64,000 nt of DNA from contig CAWZYM010000389.1 in NCBI GenBank assembly GCA_963966185.1, positions 345,729 to 409,728 on the forward strand, written 5' to 3'. Shown here piece by piece: positions 1-12,206 of the stretch. Both the position numbers and the translations under genes were made by a program. Source of the DNA: Rhabditoides inermis. Its lineage: Eukaryota > Nematoda > Chromadorea > Rhabditida > Rhabditidae. The notes beneath the pieces are model-generated. The model saw only the letters and a program-made list of their open reading frames with translations. It was not told where the DNA came from and made no database searches. Each line of letters starts with the position of its first letter. Within the stretch, counting starts at the first letter, position 1.

Positions 1-1041
1 GCGGAGGTTGTGAACAGTGCAAGGTATTCATATCCATTTCTGTTCATCAAACTTCTCGCTTCTTCATTACTTATTTGCAGACCGGCCACTACAACCTGTG
101 TCCTGCTATGCGTTTCTTCGCCACTCCTCCCATCCACGGCACTCTCACTCGATTCGTCGCACACAACGCAAACTTCTGCTACAAGTGGGTCACAAACCAT
201 GACACAAACCACATGCACACCACAGGCTTCCGTCGAATGTGTCGTTCGAGGAGGGTGCTTTTCTGGAGCCTCTGTCGGTCGCCGTGCACACGTGTCGTCG
301 TGCGGGCATCTCGATCGGACAGAAGGTGCTGGTGACAGGAGCCGGGCCGATTGGAATGCTGACCATGATGACTGCGAATGCGATGGGAGCGGGCCGGGTG
401 GTGGTGACTGACATAGACGAGGGCAGACTCGCACTCGCAAAGAAGCTCGGAGCCAGTGAGACTATCTGCGTCAAGTGAGTTACATACAATGTGTTAGCTT
501 GCTTCCACAACCCCACTCAATTGCAGGGACAAGGATCTGTCTACTATCTGCTCCTCTATCGTGGATGCCCTTGGCGGGCCGCCGGATGCGACGGCAGAGT
601 GCACGGGGGCGCAGCCATGCATCGAGACTGCCATACAGGTGGGTGAGACACACACGAAGGGGAGTGTGGCCTATTGCAGACTACTCGCAGTGGGGGCTGC
701 ATCGTGCTGGTGGGGCTGGGCGCGGCCCGCGTCGAACTGCCCATCATAGAGGCCGCCACCAGGGAGATCGACATACGGGGCATATTCAGATACGCAAACT
801 GGTATGAATAGTGTTATTGTGTATGCCACAACTGTTCAGCTACCCGATCGCTCTCGAGTTGGTGGCATCGGGAAAGATCGACCTGAGTGGACTCACCAGG
901 GCACACTACAAGCTGGAGGACACGGTTGTGAGTGATTTCTCTGTCTTTATGTTTTTCCTAACCTTCCTGCAGGAAGCCTTCAAGCGTTCGCAGGTGGCCG
1001 ACGTCGTCAAGGTGTTCATCGAATGTGAGAAGACCGACTAA
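1..1041 (+). CDS. SORD: Sorbitol dehydrogenase (L-iditol 2-dehydrogenase), 3' part, seven exons
   Basis: Zinc- and NAD-dependent medium-chain dehydrogenase that oxidises sorbitol to fructose in the cytosolic polyol pathway. Exons read at 1-23, 81-184, 226-474, 527-638, 680-801, 840-927 and 973-1041, ending in TAA; the 5' end is outside the window. Visible landmarks are GGCEQCKTGHYNLC, whose cysteine spacing fits the structural zinc lobe kept in many invertebrate enzymes; the family block [30 protein letters not shown]; the NAD-binding glycine motif VTGAGPIGM; and the acidic residue after the next strand ([10 protein letters not shown]) that favours NAD over NADP. The C-terminal [15 protein letters not shown] fits the family end. 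Introns are only 38-56 nt. The catalytic zinc ligands near the N-terminus are not in view. Identity is secure at family level. Confidence 0.93.
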
Positions 1042-1230
1042 GACATTTCAACAAGATAACATATATGTATTGACTCTTGAATAATATATATGTGATACAT
1101 GCAATTTGGTCATCGTGAATGGATACAAACTAACTGTGGGATACCCGTGCGCGAACCTACGCGATGTGTTATATATTGTGTATGTGTGTGGTGTCTACCC
1201 GAGTGGTGCTTGTCTACAAGGAGATTGCGG

Positions 1231-2883
1231 TCACTGCTTCTGGAAGGCGTAGAGTGTCTCGAAGAGTGGCAGGTACTGTCCGTACGTACTCCGCAGCTTG
1301 TCCACATTCGGCCATTTGTTATAGTCGGCGCAGTAGGTGATGCGCATCAGCTTGTAGTAGTGCACCATCTTCTCCTCTCGCCAGATCGGACATTGCCTGA
1401 GAGCACAACGTCATTTCATCTTTTCCTTTTTTATCTCACCTGTAGTTGTCTCTCATATGACTGGAATCATCTCGATCCTTGCACGCCCTTTGTTGTTTCT
1501 TGTTCAAACGACGGATCATGCGAGTCAGCTTCGTTGCCTAAACACATTTCAATTGCGGAACTCTGATTTGTTTTGTTCCTGATCCTTACCTGTTCCTGAA
1601 GACGTGTCACGACTTCTGAGGGAAGTTCGTCTCTGTTCAGAAGGCACTCCTCCGAATCGCGAGACTCGTCTTCCTCCTACAACAAAAATCGATCAATTCT
1701 ATACGATTGACTTTTATGGCTCGACGGCGTGAGACCGCTGAAGATGCAGTATAAAAAGGGCATGCGCGACAGCGAAGTTAGACAGTCGCTTGTTCGCCGA
1801 GCATTCGGTCAACAGTCGAGCTGTCTCCAGCCACTCACATTGTCATCGTTCTCGTCGACAGGCACTGCTGCGATGTCGTCGTCTCCGATGTCTCCCCTGT
1901 TTGCGAGTTCGGACAGTCGAGCAGCCTCTGGCGCGGCCTCGATCCACCGCGGCCGCACCCCCTCTCCCCTCTCTCTCTCCTCCGCGTACTCGTCCGCATT
2001 GATCGTCTCCGCTGCCGGATACAACTGCTCCGGTGGCAGCGACGCGTCCACGTGACCTTGTCTCTGAAGCAGACATCGTTGCATCAATGTACTTGTTTGT
2101 CACTCACGGCAGCCTCCCTCTCAGCGGCGTCGTCCCTCTCCCTCTGCTCGTCGTCCGTCCCGTCGTGGGAGACGTATTCCACCTTCCTGTACTTATCCGG
2201 CAGCTCTTCAGCGGGGCTGTTCTCAGTAGCGGGTGCGTGTCTATCCGCACTCTCCTCCTCCACTCTCTCACGCGAACCGTTTTCCACGCGGTCAGTAGGC
2301 AGCTGCAAGTGTGCATTTAGAATGTAGGCAGTATCTATATTAGATGTGAGTTGAAACACGATGGATGATATGCGCACATACCTCCTCGTGATTCTCGGTG
2401 TGTTCCGGATGCACTTGCTCCACTGCTGCTGTAACAACACATCAATACAAAACAATACAATATCATATCAATAGTTGAACAAAATACACTCACCGCCGTC
2501 GTGGTGCTCCGTCTCATTGGCGTGCTCGTCGATGAGTCGGATCTCGATGCGCTCCATCGGGGCATCTAGACGCTCCACTCAAACACACGTGGTAGCAATG
2601 CGAAGGGAATAGAAAAGAGTACCGGTGAATGAAGTGGGTGGCTGGAGGACGACAGTGTCCACGGAAGGGGATGGGTCGGCATCGCCTGGAACGAGCACAG
2701 CCATCATGAAGAAAGGGTAGAACGGAAAAGTAAAGAAAAGAGAGAATAGAGTTTGTGAGAGATGTAGTTGGTAATAAAGTACGTACCTACGGTGTCGTCG
2801 TGGTTCTCGTGGCTGTGTGCATCTGCGATGGGCGCCAGCGAGGCTAGTGGCACACAAAGAAGAAGTAGCAAGCACACACGCAT
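1231..2883 (-). CDS. Acidic secreted protein of unknown function
   Basis: I do not recognise this family. Reading leftwards from ATG at 2881-2883, a phase-consistent set of about nine exons gives roughly 350 residues, ending at TGA 1231-1233. It opens with a clear signal peptide (MRVCLLLLLCVPLASLAPIA, then DAHSHENHDD). The middle is rich in Glu and Asp, with few hydrophobic stretches and potential N-glycosylation sites (NET, NGS), and looks disordered. The last two exons are different: basic (TRMIRRLNKKQQRACKD), then aromatic with cysteines (QCPIWREEKMVHYYKLMRI, TYCADYNKWPN). The cysteine-containing C-terminus may be the folded part. Every junction keeps frame and has GT...AG ends. A splice acceptor (TTCTAG) lies one base before the ATG. 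Function unknown; secretion is inferred from the leader only. Confidence 0.72.
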
Positions 2884-4836
2884 ACTAGAATGTATAAGAC
2901 AGTTGTATGGTGACACTGAAATGCGCATGAGCTGTGGGATACGCGGAAAGGAGGGAGGAAGGCGGATGTTGCGAGCGCCCGCCGCCTGTGCTTGACACCA
3001 TCGCCCATGTCAATCGCACGGCCAAGTGTTGGCGCGGAAAGTTTAAAACTTTGTTGACGATGATGCGAGGAGGAAAAAAGAAGAGGATGTGTGAGAATAA
3101 GAGAGAGGAGGGGTTGAGAGAGAACGCGAGAGAGCATGGCGGGCGAGGAGGGCGCAGAGGCGGTTCGCAGAAGTGCTTTGATCGCTGCCGACGCAGAGGC
3201 TGTCTACGTCAAAGGGAAGAGGATGGGATCACGAGACGTTCCCACACCTATGCGATTGGACAACGGACAGATATGGGATGAAGGAAACATGCAACAACAC
3301 GGGTGTTGGTGGGAAGTCGAGCAGGCGACCAAGTGAGCGGGCAGAAGAAAGAGCAGAAGGGAGAAGCCGCCCCGACAGAATATATTGTTACAGCACGGCC
3401 CCGCCTGTCTCCAATCGGGACGCGAGCCGGCTCCGAATCGCGAAATGTCACTCGCACTTTGCCCGCCCGGGTGAGTGAGGCACGATACGTTTCAAGGGAT
3501 GGAGGTGGGAGGACACGTGAATGCACTCGGATCGATGCGGCATGTGTTCGAGGGAGCGAGGGAAGGGGGAAGGAGGAAGAGGGGATCGGATAGAGCAGAT
3601 CACAGCCGGCTCGCGAAAGAGGGGAGACCTCGATGAGCTCAGCCATCCCAATCACACGCTCACACTCTTTCACACTCCATCCCCAACATGTTTGTTTTCG
3701 CGAATTTGGGGACTCATGTGGTGTTTTTGTAACACGAGACGCCGCCAAATCGAAATCTCGCCCCATTCGACGTAAACAACGGAAACTGTCTGAAACACAT
3801 TCAATTGCGAGTCATGTGGGCTTTGTTGTTCTAACAAATGGCGAAAATATTCAAAAATGTCAACACATATAATCAGTTCATGTCGTCGCTCTCACTTCGA
3901 AGTAGGAAGGACATATATTCCAGTGTAGACACCCAGATATTATTCAGAAATATACCATTTTAACAACGTGTGGTTCTTCTCTAACCTCTCTTACAGTCTA
4001 AAGACACTAACTGATATGTACACATTCCACCGCACAACACATCTCACTGAAATGGAAGTTGTCCTTGATTGGGAATGAAAGTTTATTAACGATCGTATCA
4101 CAAAATTGGACATTAACTATCCCATTCTCGCCGCGCATCCAATGAATGGGGACACTAAGACACTATTAGACAGACGATCAGACCTAGCAGGCATCAGAGA
4201 AAAGAAAATGATGTAAAAGTATTGTAACACTTTGTAACACTCGGCAGCTACGTGGTAATAATATAAATTATGTAAGCCCAAATTAAGCGAAACTAGTTTA
4301 TATACTTTTGCTTACTACGTCTTTCTGAATTATTATTTTTCGACTCTAAGCACTTTTCATCATGTTCTAATGATAAAGAAGTATGATTGACAACTTCAAA
4401 TTCAATTTTATACAATTTGAAAATTTCATAAAATTTTCAAATTGTTCAAAATTCAGATATTTCAAATCAGACATGTCTTGTAGTAGCTAAAGATTGATTC
4501 TATAACCATTTCAAACAATTTCATGAAAAAGAAACACCTAAAAACTTCATTCCCGCACTGTGCGGTGGCGTCACGATTTGGTTTTTTAGTCGCCAGTGTT
4601 TATATCTATGTCCCTTTACGCGATTCATTATCTTGCAGAACTACGGTAGAAAACAAAAATAAAAGCTTCGCGCTTTTTCTGTCGGAGCGAAACAATTCAA
4701 AATGGTTGTAACTAGAGCGACCTTGTTCTTGGCGGGAAAATTTCTTTCTTTTTTTTTACTTTTCATTTTCTTGTTCTGATATTCTGCATGATATGAAGAT
4801 GATTACATTTCAAATATTTCAGGTTGATGTGAGGCG
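2884..4836. other. Intergenic region, no gene seen
   Basis: Between the start of the secreted-protein gene and the start of ATM. The left part (about 2900-3650) is purine-rich with GA-type runs and open frames that look like composition artefacts. From about 3800 it becomes AT-rich. It probably carries the promoters of both divergent genes. A good splice acceptor (ATATTTCAG, ending at 4822) lies 14 nt before the ATM start codon. Confidence 0.6.
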
Positions 4837-7800
4837 ATGAGCCAACTACAGCAAGATGCCGCTTGTAGGCGAGGTACGATACTGGTTCTGATGTCATACG
4901 TTTCCCTTTGTTTTTTTTTTATATTTTCGATTATCACTTTTTGTCATAAAACAGAGGTGTAAAATCATATAAAATATTGTTTTAGGAGTGGACAAGCTCC
5001 GGGCACAACTCACTGATTTGTTGCGGCCGCAGACCAAACTGAAGGTCACCGAGAAGGATGTGAGTAGCGATATTCGTCGTTCCTTGTGTTGACATGCTTG
5101 TTTAGAACAAGAAAAAGATGGTGCACTCGCTGCTGTTGACGTACGCTGGCTACGTGATGAATGGTCACTCGGACGACGTCCTCTCTGCAAATGACCTCCT
5201 CGACCAGGTCGTCGCCCTCGCCAAGGACGTAAGCGCTTTCTTGTTGTTGTTTTTAATCGAGTTTCGAAAATATCACAGGAGTGCGAGGAGAACACGAAGA
5301 AGGCTGAGAAGGGCCAGGTGATAAAGATCCTCTCCTTCGAGAGTGCGGCCCTCGTTGTCGACCTCGCTCTGCAGAGAGGTATGCGCGATATTCAATGTTT
5401 TCCACCGTAAAAATCAAACGTGTTTCACGGTTTTTAGTAAGATAATATTAACTAATGCTGAATTTGTTCAGAAAGTGTGGCTGAGAACAACCCAACAATT
5501 CTCAGTTACATAAATGCGTTCATCCAGTGTTCGTTCAAAGACGAGGTGAGGCGATTGTTGTTGTATTTATGTATGTACTAATTGATTATGCGGCAGGATG
5601 TGATCCAGCAGTCGATCGCCGGTCATTGTGCACGTTACTTTAGACTCTGCCAGATTGCGGCCATGGACCACTCACAACTTTCAAGTAAGTCTATTCGTTT
5701 ATTCTTACCAAGTCATTGTAGACGTGTGGCGAAGTGCTTGGTCGTGGCTGTACTCAGCGGCAAAGGCGCGCAACTCGCGTCTCCTCGAACACATCACTGA
5801 TGTCGTCAAAGAAATCGCCCGGTAAGCCATTTTTCGCTTTTGTTACATCAATTGTACAGGAGTGTGGACCAGACCAACTTTGCCGCGTCTCCGCACGCTT
5901 TCATCGACGAATTGTTCGACTCCGCCTGTCGCATGTGGAATCAGCTAGAACTTCGGTCAGTGTTTTTAGTTTCGTTTAGTTTTGACTGATGTTGTTGAGG
6001 TACGCTGTGCGGTCTGGATACACGGCTTGGCTGCTGCACGCGATGCAAGCAGTGTGTGATGTGTGGGGTGGATCGGAGAGGGTGCGACTCGCGCAGAGAC
6101 TGCACGCAGTCATCGAGCAGCTACAGCTCACACACAACTGCACCTTCGAGTCGGAGCGGAAGAGCGAGTGTGTGGTGGGTGATGGGTGGAAGACAAGCGG
6201 TTGGACTGCTTGCAGACTGCCTCCTGGCCTCTCGTTGACTCGTGGCTGCGACTCGCCACCGGAGACTCCCACCCCGCACTCCCTCTCAACTCACACCAGG
6301 CACGTTTCGGTTTACACTGTACGATATGCTATAATTATGTCGATACAAAAATGTCATATAAATGTGTACTATATGTCAGGCGTCGACTGCCCGCGGTGCT
6401 CTGTCAACGTGCATGACGAGTCTAGCCAAGGAGATCACCAAGGACAGGTGTGTCGTGTCCTGCCTGTCTGTCCATCCCTTGTCCAGGTCTTCCCCCTCCC
6501 ACTGGCTGCCCTCCTCCTCGGATTGCGCCCGCGTCGCTCGCCTCGTGTGGGCAGATGCGTGCGGACCGCAGGCCGAACACGAACCAACGCCCAAACGCAG
6601 CAAGGACATGCCGGTCATTGAGGTATTCCTACTATTCACTGTTTATCTCGTGATAATTATTGTTTTTTTATTGTATTTTGTTGAGTGTCTGTCGGAGTGT
6701 GACTGGTCCCGCTGGTGCTCGGAACCGCGCATCACACCCGGCATGCGAACCACTGCGGTGAGTGAGAGTGTGGAGAAGAGGCGCGAAAAGTGTACACGTC
6801 CATGTTCAGCTCCTCATCATCGAGCAGTTGCTGTGCAAGTGGCCCGGTTCCATTCCCACCCACATTCTCGCACCGCTCGCCAATCGAGTATGGCTGCAGC
6901 GAATCGAGTGCACAGGGTGAACCTTTTTTTTTAGCTTCTGGATATCTTGTTTTCCTTCAGTGACATTCGGGGTGTGTTCTGCTCGGTACTCGCGAGTCTC
7001 ATCGAAATCAACAGCAGTGGCCAGGCCGTGATTGAGGTATTGATGCAGTACATTTCTTTCTCGTAATGTAGTATGTTGCAGCCTCGGATGATGGATTCGA
7101 TGTGGGAGTGGTGTACTGGAGAGGAGATGTGTGAGGGCACTGTCCGCGTGGCAGAGGCGCTCATCAAATCCGACGCCCTCTCGCACTCCTCCCGCTCGCT
7201 CGCCTCCACTCTCACTCTATGGCTCGTCTCCCACAAGATCGTGGGAGCTTCGTTCGTGCGTGTCGCCTCTCTTCTCGCCCATCTCGACTTTGACGAGGCC
7301 GCTTATTTGAAGAAGGAGGAGTGCGCGCGTCCGTCGTCCAGCTCCAGTCTCAACTCCACTGGTCTTCTCACTCAGATCAAACCAGAGGAAGGTCGAGCCG
7401 ACAGTGGAGGCAAGGCGAGTGTGTGGAGGTGGGTGCGCATTCTCATAATACACGATTTCGAATATGTTTTAAGATTGCGAAGACAGCTCGTGTCTGCGCT
7501 CCTCTCCGCTCATCTCGTCGAAGTTGCGCACCCAATCGCACAGCTATGTCAATGGAGACGAGTCGGAGGGAAAGGTACATTGTATGATATCTCTATTCGA
7601 TGTATCGATTGATTGTAGACGACGAGTGCGTCGTGATCGATGAGATGGTGCTGCACGTATTGGAGGAATGTCGCAAGGTGCTCGAGAGTGGTGAGTGTTT
7701 TTTTTTCAAAACAATTATATTATATCGGAAACAATTTCAGTGCACGAGCCTCAGTCGTCTCTGTCGGCATGGCGTATGGCGAACGCGGTGGCATGGGCGC

Positions 7801-10800
7801 TCGATACACTCGACAGACAGACCGCGCTCGATATACGGGGAGAAGCAGATGTGGTAGGCACGCGTTCTCTTCCATGTCATCGTCCGCCCGTTTCAGTTGA
7901 TTGACGTGTGTTCGTGCGTGTCTCGGATGGCTCGCCGTCATCCGAATGGAATGGGGGAGTGGCTGCACGTGGGCGAGTGGCCGATGCGACTCGACAGCAA
8001 TGTGGTGGAGGTGATCGAGGAGCTGGCGGCGCGCGACTCGCGTCTCTTCGCCCGACTCATCTCCATCGATTCCGCCTGTACTGTGGAGCTGACGACGGCG
8101 GTGGGTGAAGGCGGTGTGCTGTCCGAGTGTGGGCGTCTGTGGGCCGCGCGCTCTTCCCATCCCCTGCCCGCCTCGTTCCCACTCGATGTGGGCAGACTGC
8201 TGTGCCACACACTGCGACAGCTGGAGAACACGATGGATGCACTCATTCTCACAAAGGACTATATGCACATGTGTGCGGACAAGGAGAAGGCGACCGCTAT
8301 CGAGACGTGCAGGTTGGTCACATCTCTAGCTCTATCTCTCTCTATGTTCATGTTTGAGGCTTCTGATCGAGAACGACCCGGATAACGAGGATGACGTGGA
8401 CAGGGTGACTGTGTACTGGCGACAGTGGGCCGAGATTGTGTGCGCCAACGGAATGGTGGGTGTCGCCAAAGGAGATCACGCTCACATTGCGCTTCAGTTG
8501 TGCGATCTGTTTGACGCGGTGCGGCCTCACGCGTCTCCGTGTGTGATGGCCGGCGCGGAGCGTCTCTCCTCGCTCTCCTCTCAGCAGCTGCTCTGTCTGC
8601 TGGGCGGGTGTCTTAACGCCTCCTCCTTCGATCCCCTCCCCATCCCCGCTCTCCTCTCCGCCCTCCTCGAATCGAGTGGAGACGCGTGGAGAATGCACCC
8701 GAAAGCCATCCTGGCCGTTTTGCGAACCGGCGACGAAGCTGTCGAGGTGCGTGACAATATAGCTCTTTTTGAATATACATCTGCATCAAATCAATCAAAT
8801 ATTCATCCGGAAGCGCATTTTTATCTACATATAGCATGAGACCTCGTCTTCGTTGACATTTGCGTACATATGTATTTCAGGCGTGTCTTACGTGTGTGCC
8901 TCGCTTCCAGAAGCATGTCGAGTTCCACGCTGCGTATCTGTCGGAGAAGGGTGTGCGACATAGGTAGGTAATAGTTTGTGGTTCATGGTTCATAGAGTAT
9001 TCTAGGTGTGTTCGAGAAGAGAGCAGTCAGGGAGAGCCGGATATGCAGTTTCTATTCCGAATGGATGCGAGTCGATGGGCGGAGATGGGTGAGGCAGTGT
9101 TCGAGGAGTACATGCAGCGTCCCCATGTGCTACTGACTGAGCTGCGCCGCCAACCCGCCGTCTTCTCCCACCTACACCTCGAACACCGACTCCTCGCCAC
9201 ACTCGCCTCCATATGCGACAGCAGGCCTGGTGAGAGTGAAGAACCAATGGTAGCGATGAAGTGGTGTATTGCAGAAGAGTTCCCGAACGATGCCTCCTTC
9301 CCATTCATGCTGGTCGTCTGCACATCCGCCGTGGATGTTGTTCAGAAGGCTGTACAGAGGTGAGCAGAGTATTGATTATTTTTATTGTTTGATTGCAGGG
9401 GTGCGAGTGTGGCTTGTCTGGAGGCGCTGAGGAGTGCGTGGGAGGATGTGGAGGAGAAGTGGCCGGAATTGGCCTCTATGAACACAGGACTGCGAATCTG
9501 GCAGGTGAGTGTACTGAGATAAGGAGGAGGGTTCTAGTACTATACATTGTAGGCGTTGTCTCCTCTCCTACCATCAGATGACTGGATGAACACCCAGGAG
9601 AAGAAGGCACATGAAGTCGCCATAGCTGCTGCTAACAAGTTCTCCACTGACATGCTACAGGAACATGTACGTACACATTTTTTTGTGTCTGCGTATCGAA
9701 GGGATTCTGCTTGCAGGTGTCTGATCTCTACTATCTGCGTGGTATCTGGACTCACTTCGATTCTCTCCTCGACGCCAATCCATCTCTCATCACCGAGGGC
9801 CACCTGCAGAGGTTGCATTGCGTGTGGGCCGCCTGTCCCGCTTCCCGTCCAATGATGGCTCGCTCCCTTTCTCGCTGGCCCCGCCCCCTATTGCCCCGCC
9901 TACTCGAATGGGGCCGTGTGCGGTACTGGGTGTACGGAAGGCTGAGTGATGCTGGGTGAGTGGGAATGATATGGAGTATGTGATGCGTAGTGTGTTGTAG
10001 TGATTGGGGTGAGAGGGACGTGGGCTTCTGTCTGGCTGTCATCTCGAGTGACGCGGGCGATGAGCACGGACCGAGGTTCCTCAAGCCCATCGACACTGAC
10101 TCTCAGGAAGTAGAGGACGCGTTGCGAGAGGTGAGATCATTGTGCATGCGCGGGATGTATGTTTGTAGGCGGACGCGAGTATCTCCTCATCCGTGTCTCT
10201 CCTCACATGGCTCATCTCGGATGCTGTGCGCGACAATGCTCTAGATGTGTCCGCCTGGCAACTCTATCCTCAAGAGATCGCCCTCTATGCACTCCATTCG
10301 GTAGAGTTCCTTAGTTGCTTTCTGTATGGTTCACGTGTTGTGTTAAGCCCGAGTTGTGTCGTCTCTTGCTACCGTTCGTTGTGAGGTGGATCACTGCTAC
10401 GAAGAACGATCTCATCGGCGCAGTGCTGGAGAGATGCGCCCGACTGCTCAGTGATACCAATGGTACGCGCTCATGTGTCATTCTGGCCGAGTGGTCTAAG
10501 GCGCTGCGTTCAGGTCGCAGTCCTCTTCGGAGGGCGCAGGTTCGAATCCTGCGGATGACAGTACTTTTTGCTGTTTATGTGACAATTCCAATCGCTATAG
10601 GCATCGTCTGTATGTTGACCGAAACAGTAGAAGGTTTTTCGGAAATATATTTAACATTTTTTAGATGTGGACGAGCACCGCGCGTGTGCTTTGTGTGTTG
10701 CGGAGGTGATGAATGCGATCGGTCTCTCTCGTCTGGACATGGCGATGAGAAATTGGAGTGAAGGAGCAGGACTGGAGTGCGGTCCTGTTATTGTACAGCA

Positions 10801-12151
10801 ACTCTCTTCTGCCGGTCTCATCAAGGAGGCCGGTGTCTTCCTCGACATCATGCTACAGTCGTGAGTCGAGTTGGAGTGATATTTTCAACATTCAGTGTTT
10901 AGTTACATTACTTTGTATGTATAATATAAACTATGAATGTTGAGGTGCATCTCGCCGTCTCGATCGCTGTGGCTGTTCGAGGCGTGTGCGCTTCGGCGGG
11001 AGTTGATGTGTGCCCGTCTGGACTGGCTGTGTGAGAGTGGGGAGAGGAGTGGAGTGGATGCTCTGCCACTCGAACAACAGGCCACTCCCGCCGCCTCCCT
11101 CCTTCGAGCCATAGCTGATAGGGACTGGAACGCCGTGGCGAGTACCGTCGCCGCCGACAGCGAGACCGGATACAAGGCCGTCCACTTCTCGGGACACGAC
11201 GGACACCCCAAGGCAGAGTGGAGGGACGCGTGGAGACTGCGGCAGTGGGACAGGAAAGCACCCGCCAAGAGGTGGGGCAGGGAAGTGGGAGGGAGAGGGA
11301 TGGAGGGTATTGCAGCCTGGACTCTGTCGACGCGTGTCTCTTCACAGTGATCGGCGCACACTCGCTCATGGGAGGAGACGCCAGGAAGAGGATCGCACAG
11401 CAGATCGGGTAACAATACAGCTAAACGAGTATGGTTTATATGTATGTGTAGGTGTCACCTGTCTCGTGGTGGTGTGTTGGATGAAGTGGAGCTGCCGCGT
11501 GCGTGCGAGCTGAGCCAGTGGACGGAGCTGCGACTGAGTGACTCGGACAGGCTGGACAGACTGCTGGAGATGCCCGAGTGGACAGAAGACGGGCTGGTGC
11601 TGGAGAGGAAGCTCGCAGCCAGGAGCAGCCTCGGATTCTCACTCGTTCACAGGGCTAACGTCGATGCGCAAGCCAGGTGTGCAAAGTGCAATCGCCTGTT
11701 GCCAGATCGATAAAGATATTTTCAGGCAGCAGACCACGTTCGACCTACCTCAACTTTTTCGAAAACAGCATGCTATCGTCGACGCACACGTGGCGTCACT
11801 TGTCGAGTGCAGGGCTCTCCGGGTGAGTGCAAAATTTGGTGCCTCATGCTGGAATCGAACCAGCGACCTTCTGTTTACTAGACAGACGCTCTGCCACTGA
11901 GCCAATGAGGCGCTGGGCGGCTATCGCGGGCGCGGCGATATCTCTCGGCCGCAGTGTGTTTCGCGTTACATTGTGTGTGTGCTTCCAGCCAGCTGTGGGT
12001 GTATTGAATGAGTGGCTGTCGAAGTGCGAATCTCTGGCGGACGGAGGTGTGGCTGCGCAGAAAACACGGGTTCTCCAATGCTCCCTTCTCGTCAAGAGTG
12101 GAGAGCACGCACTCGCTGAACAGAAACTGCGACAATTGGCCGGAAGGTGCG

Positions 12152-12206
<55 letters not shown>

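Noticed and set aside
12154..12203. Open frames encoding RERERE-type repeats here and at 15.1, 27.6, 61.4 and 62.8 kb
   Set aside because: Translations of GA microsatellites inside introns, not proteins.
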